Origin: Chrysomallon squamiferum
Lineage: Eukaryota > Mollusca > Gastropoda > Neomphalida > Peltospiridae
Length of the DNA stretch: 22,500 bases
Direction: 5' to 3'
Assembly: GCA_012295275.1 (NCBI GenBank)
Contig: CM022677.1
Coordinates: 17,880,940-17,903,439 of the forward strand
The position numbers and the translations under genes were made by a program. Below, one piece after another: positions 18,836-22,500 of the stretch. Within the stretch, counting starts at the first letter, position 1, and each line of letters begins with the position of its first letter. The notes under the pieces were generated by a model. That model ran no database searches, was not told the origin of the DNA, and was given only the letters and a program-made list of their open reading frames with translations.

Positions 18836-19160
18836 GATTCTTTGTGGATTTTTTGTGTCTGGAGTGGATATCTCTTTCTCAGTTTCTGCATATCTTTATA
18901 TCTTTCACCATTCTATATATCTCTGTCTGTCAGTCAGTACATATGTGTGTGTGTGTACCTATCATTTTTTCATGTTTTTCATGTAAATAAATTAATTACC
19001 CTATCTTTGCTCTTCAACTCTCTTCGAAAAAAAGAAAAAAAAAACCCCATTTAATTAACCAGTCAAATGTAATTAAAAATAAAAAACTTTACACAAACAA
19101 ACAAACATACATTATAAATGAATGAATGAATGAATAAATAAAGTAATTAATTTCAATATT
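18836..19160. other. T-rich and A-rich non-coding DNA with (AATG)n
   Basis: TATCTCTGTCTGTCAGTCAG and a short TG tract at 18942-18956, then an A-rich stretch and (ATGA)n at 19117-19133. No gene seen. Confidence 0.6.
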
Positions 19161-19162
19161 AA

Positions 19163-19197
19163 TTTCTTTTTTTTTTTTTTTCTCTTTTCAGGTGAGT
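19163..19197 (+). promoter_or_regulatory. Putative recursive splice site (acceptor|donor)
   Basis: A long pyrimidine run (TTTCTTTTTTTTTTTTTT then TCTCTTTTCAG) ends at 19191 and is followed immediately by GTGAGT at 19192-19197. Back-to-back 3' and 5' splice sites, (Y)nCAG|GTRAGT, are the signature of recursive or ratchet splice points described in long introns of flies and vertebrates. An alternative reading is an ordinary acceptor whose exon runs to a CAACAG|GTAATT donor near 19271. That exon of about 80 nt has stops in all three frames, so it would be non-coding. Confidence 0.45.
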
Positions 19198-19511
19198 TTT
19201 GTTTTTTGAAAACACATTTTCCTGTAAGCATGCACTGGTCTGTATGAATTGATCTGTAACCATGACAACAGGTAATTCTTAATAATTAAGCCTTCTAAAA
19301 AAGAAAAGAAAAAAAAAAGAAGTTTATTTTAAAAAAAAAAAATCCTGCCTTTGATGCGACAAGCTTTTGAAGTGTTTTCACCTGGAACAAAAGATAATTA
19401 TTACTGTTACCTGGATTAGTGCAGTAAGATGAGTTAATCCGTCATTTAATCTGCGTGGATTAAAGTATTCCATTGTATCAAAACAGCATTTTTGATGATG
19501 TATCCACGTTT

Positions 19512-19676
19512 AGACATATTGATGTACATAGACATATTGATGTACATACAGACATATTGATGTACATACAGACATATCGATGTACATACAGACATATCAA
19601 TGTACATACAGACATATCAATGTACATACAGACATATTGATGTACATACAGACATATCGATGCACATACAGACATA
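19512..19676 (+). repeat. 20-bp minisatellite, 8 copies
   Basis: The unit is AGACATATTGATGTACATAC. The first copy is 18 bp (19512-19529), then seven 20-bp copies run to 19669 and a 7-nt partial copy follows. Variation is confined almost entirely to the TTG/TCG/TCA triplet and one TGTACA to TGCACA change. Because 20 is not a multiple of 3, the minus-strand frame across it repeats every 60 bp and is not a gene. Confidence 0.98.
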
Positions 19677-19719
19677 GAGGTTTTTAACTATAAATAAAAC
19701 TTAAAAAACAAACAAAAAA

Positions 19720-21365
19720 ATTACTTCATGACACCCTTTATGTAATTATTTAGATCTCCAGAACGCATTTTAAAATTATTAATAAATCCTATTTTTTTTT
19801 TCATAAATATCATGGGGAAACCAACTTACATTATATATTTATATTACCTTTAAAATGTATTTTAAAATCTATTCATAATTTTTTTTTTTTTTAATATAGT
19901 TTATGGTTATTTAGAAATATGGTATGAGACCCCCCCCCATACATAATATATAAACACTTAGATTGCAGTTAATAATTTATTAATAGAAAGTTTTATTGTC
20001 GGTCATACTTCATCATAAATGTGGCATAAGACCATTTTACATTATATATATTTATGACGTAGAATGCATATTTAAATCTGCTGAGAATTATTTTTTTTTT
20101 TTTATTTCCTATTAGTTCAAAATTGTCACAATGTATATAAATGACTTAAAAAAGGATTTATTTTTTGAAATTATTGAATGAGACCTTTTATAAGATCCGA
20201 AAAGCCTTTTGAGTTCCTGAGAGAGAAATATATTTCTTCAAAAGTTATAAATTTTAAAATTTTAAAAAGGAACATGTTGGCGATGAGTCAAAATTTCATT
20301 ATCAAATTCTGCTGATGTTTTTTTTTTTCATTTTTTTTTTTTCAATACTGAGTGATAACGGTAATGTTCTGAATAATTTTAAACAGATGACTAAGTTATT
20401 GATTACAATTTTTACTCTTTCAAGATCCTCGTTTTAAAAACATGATGTGAGACCATGATGTTGTCACAGAAGAACATTTAAATGTTGCCGATTTGATATT
20501 TTTACTGCAGATTTTTTTAACGTTTTTTCAAAAAATGTGGCTTGAGACCTTTGTTATTTTAATGTTCTGACTGACCTCAAAATACATAAAGTCTTTTGAA
20601 AGTTTTATTGATTATATTTTTAAAACAGTGGTATTAGAGACCTTTTTGTTCTCTAACTTGCTTTAACTGCATTAAATTTTAAATATTCCTGAAAGGGTGT
20701 GCTATAAATGACAGGGTAAAAACTGTGGTTTGAGATCCTTTTTGTGTTGCAAACAATGATAAATGCATTTTTAATTTGTCTGAAAGGAATTTTAATCTAA
20801 ATGCTATTTTTTTTTTTTTAAACTGTGGCTTGAAACCCTTTTGTGTTCTCTAAATAATTGAAAATGATTTTAAAATATTCTGGATAGAATTTTATTACAA
20901 ATTTTAATTACAAAAAAAAAACCCCAGTATGAGACCATTTTGTGTTCCAAAGTGCCTTAAATTCATGTCACAAATTCTTCTGAAAGGCATTTTTAGTATG
21001 ACATATTTCTAAAAATGTGGCTTAAGACCTTTTTTATGTTCTAAATGATCATAAATGCATTTTTAATTCTTCTAAAATGAATTTTACAAATAAATCTTAT
21101 TTTAAAAAAAAACCTGTTTGAGACCTTTTATTTTTGTGTAAATAAATGCATTTTAAAATCTCCTCAAATGAAATTTTTACTGTAAATAATACTTTTATTT
21201 TATTTTTAAAAACTCTGAAATTAGACCTTTTATTTTTCTATATATCATCGTAAATGCTTGTCAAAAATCTACTCAATGGAATTTTGCTGCGAATACTGCA
21301 GTTTCTAAAAAAACCATGGCATGAGACCCTTTTGTGTGTTCTGAATGACCTTAAAAGCATGTTAA
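19720..21365 (+). repeat. Degenerate array of roughly 100-bp units, about 15 copies
   Basis: Each unit has the head AATGTGGCTTGAGACCTTTT, then TGTGTTCTAAATGA-CATAAA, TGCATTTTTAAATTCTTCTG, AAAGGAATTTTA and a T/A-rich tail. GAGACC-type anchors lie at 19925, 20028, 20180, 20449, 20544, 20637, 20732, 20832, 20931, 21024, 21120, 21222 and 21323, with two more diverged heads near 19729 and 19813. The last nine intervals are 93-102 bp. Earlier spacings are larger (103, 152 and 269, the last spanning a lost or unrecognised head). Units are heavily substituted, so the array is old. No frame is conserved. Confidence 0.88.
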
Positions 21366-21383
21366 TGCCAATTGATTGACAAA

Positions 21384-21438
21384 TGTGATCGCTGACAACA
21401 ACAGCACCATCCATCGAGCAACAATGGCAGTGATCACA
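21384..21438. other. 11-bp imperfect inverted repeat
   Basis: TGTGATCGCTG at 21384-21394 and CAGTGATCACA at 21428-21438 pair with one mismatch around a 33-nt loop. CCAGGT-N8-ACCTGG follows at 21515-21534. The surrounding 21365-21560 is more GC-rich and complex than its flanks and contains a C9 run at 21450-21458. Confidence 0.5.
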
Positions 21439-21597
21439 TGACCTCTCGGCCCCCCCCCACTTTCCAGCATTGTCATCTTTTGTTGATGATAATGATCGCC
21501 ATGGTCGCATGCCACCAGGTGACTCATTACCTGGTTACCGTGACAACCGATTGCTGCTGTTCTTTATGCTGGAATTTTTCTTTTCTTTCTTCTTTTC

Positions 21598-21710
21598 ATT
21601 TTTTTTTTTTTTTTTTTTGGTTTGTGCATATGGAATTGTTTTTGTTGTTAGAGAGAACAATGCAGATAAAATGGGTTTTATTTTTTTTTTATAATTTTTT
21701 TTATTTATTT
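21598..21710 (+). repeat. Poly(T) runs
   Basis: T runs near 21599-21618 and 21679-21690, with T-rich sequence between. No gene. Confidence 0.8.
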
Positions 21711-21995
21711 AATTATGAGAGAAGAGAATTAAAAGTAAATTAGAGATGAAAGGATGGCAGAGGGAGGGGAGGGGAGGGAGGAGAGGGAGGGATGGAGGGA
21801 GAGATTGACTGGTGTGTATGGATGGATGGATGGATGGATGGATGATACAAATTAAATGGAGTGAGAGAGAAGGGAAGGAGAAAGAATGACAGACAGACAG
21901 AGATGGATGGATAAACAGATACGAAGAGAAAAATGTATGAAGATGAGGGGAGGGGGCACAGAATGGAGGGAAATGGGGGACAGAAAGGTAGATGT

Positions 21996-21996
<1 letters not shown>
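21711..21996 (+). repeat. Polypurine tract with G-quadruplex motif and (GGAT)n
   Basis: The + strand is nearly all purine. GGGAGGGGAGGGGAGGG at 21762-21778 has four G tracts of 3-4 with 1-nt loops, a textbook intramolecular G-quadruplex motif. GGAGAGGGAGGGATGGAGGG follows, and (GGAT)6 lies at about 21818-21844. GACAGACAGACAG and similar words fill the rest. Confidence 0.93.

Positions 21997-22075
<79 letters not shown>
21997..22075 (+). repeat. (GA)39 microsatellite
   Basis: Uninterrupted GA. It is the only long dinucleotide tract of this class with the purine strand on +. Confidence 0.98.
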
Positions 22076-22077
<2 letters not shown>

Positions 22078-22103
22078 GCTTGTTCATCTTGCACAGTTAT
22101 ATT

Positions 22104-22500
22104 GTTAGTATGTTAGACAGTTATTACAGTGGATTAGAGACATACATATGTATTGTTTTCACAAATCATTTAGCATCCTTCTTGTTTACTGATATTCTTT
22201 TTATACGGATTTGAACCCAGTTGCTATCAGTCTCAACATAAGTGACTTTCTCCATCTCAGACCGTTAGTATGTTAGTATGTTAGTATGTTAGACAAACAA
22301 AGAGTATGGAAAACTCACACAACCTTCTCACTGTTAGTATATATTATTACAAGGATTCTAGTCCTAGTTCCTTTTAAGTTTCAAAATCAATGACTTAATA
22401 CCCTTTTAGTCTGTTGCAGGACTGTTAGTATGTTAGATAATTAGTAAAACAGAAGAAAAAAAACCAGACTTGTTTACACTCCTCGTGTTAGTATCACCTA
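22104..22500 (+). repeat. 160-bp-period TTAGTATG repeat, truncated by window end
   Basis: TGTTAGTATGTTAGA words begin at 22104, 22264 (there as three TTAGTATG units) and 22425, giving offsets of 160 and 161 bp. The intervals share a GGATT-N-CCnAGTT word, a TCTCAACATAAGTGACTT / TCAAAATCAATGACTTAA word and a CTCAGACC / TGCAGGAC end. Extra TGTTAGTAT words are at 22332 and 22488. The array probably continues beyond the window. Confidence 0.85.

Noticed and set aside
19478-19675. 65-codon minus-strand Cys/Tyr repeat ORF
   Set aside because: Produced by the 20-bp minisatellite, which cycles through three frames every 60 bp. It only appears as a repeat protein.
21238-21510. 90-codon minus-strand ORF with Cys-His residues (CDHCHCC)
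   Set aside because: The Cys/His spacing does not fit a zinc finger that I know, and the frame runs through the diverged roughly 100-bp array, where the other units are not open.
22205-22220. GGATTTGAACCC, a complement of tRNA box B (GGTTCAAATCC)
   Set aside because: A match of this degeneracy is expected by chance about once per few windows. No clean box A or T-stem pairing was found on the minus strand.

Overview
The window looks like non-coding nuclear DNA from an animal. It is AT-rich and packed with simple sequence repeats: long (CT)n, (TG)n, (AT)n, (ATT)n, (GAT)n, (CTAC)-like and homopolymer A/T runs. It also carries several families of locally amplified, diverged tandem repeats. Nothing prokaryotic is visible: no operon, no Shine-Dalgarno-led gene and no long ORF. 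The repeat style, with pure (CT)n tracts of 80-280 bp next to TCTG/TG-rich tracts, resembles mollusc or other lophotrochozoan genomes. That placement is an impression, not a proof. The longest open frames are (Ser-Leu)n, (Arg-Glu)n, (Thr-His)n or Cys-Val translations of microsatellites and are not genes.

Layout. 1-2040 is AT-rich DNA with a (CT)39 tract, a 222-bp-offset duplication and a 92-bp-offset duplication. 2042-3000 is a seven-copy array of about 127-155 bp units. 3000-3200 is more complex DNA with a Kozak-type ATG followed 20 nt later by a GTGAGT donor. 3320-4830 holds GT-rich, AC, 32-bp, GGTTAC-type (about 111-138 bp) and GAT repeats. 4999-5057 is a possible terminal exon encoding one EF-hand-like loop. 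5779-6060 is a 282-bp (CT)n tract, followed by a CpG-containing unique block (6120-6510) and TG repeats. 6800-7110 is a degenerate repeat of roughly 30 bp. 8420-8545 has three CCAAT-bearing units upstream of a 63-codon Lys-rich ORF. 8870-9610 is a set of CT tracts with a 40-bp duplication. 10880-11002 and 14608-14858 share an 81-83 bp element that ends in (CT)n. 12565-13790 is a seven-copy array (155-189 bp) with a nearly invariant core that sits immediately after a polypyrimidine-TAG in every copy. 14095-14161 holds a DR1 nuclear-receptor-type site and a tRNA-like box A remnant. 15969-16031 is a cluster of AGGTCA-type half-sites next to two CCAAT boxes. 16993-17199 has three hairpins, the largest about 105 nt. 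17300-17605 is an approximately 60-bp array. 19163-19197 is a juxtaposed acceptor/donor, as in a recursive splice site. 19512-19676 is a 20-bp minisatellite. 19720-21365 is a degenerate array of roughly 100 bp with about 15 copies. 21711-22075 is a polypurine tract with a G-quadruplex motif. 22104-22500 is a 160-bp-period TTAGTATG repeat that runs off the end.

Interpretation. The splice-like signals I could find are on the + strand, and seven of eight long CT/GA tracts have CT on the + strand. The simplest reading is that much of the window is a large intron, or intergenic DNA, of a + strand transcription unit with at most tiny exons. No complete gene and no working multi-gene system can be supported. 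The most interesting items are the conserved-core array at 12.6-13.7 kb, the putative recursive splice site at 19191/19192, the hairpin at 17095-17199, the clustered nuclear-receptor half-sites at 16.0 kb, and the very diverged array of roughly 100 bp at 19.7-21.4 kb.
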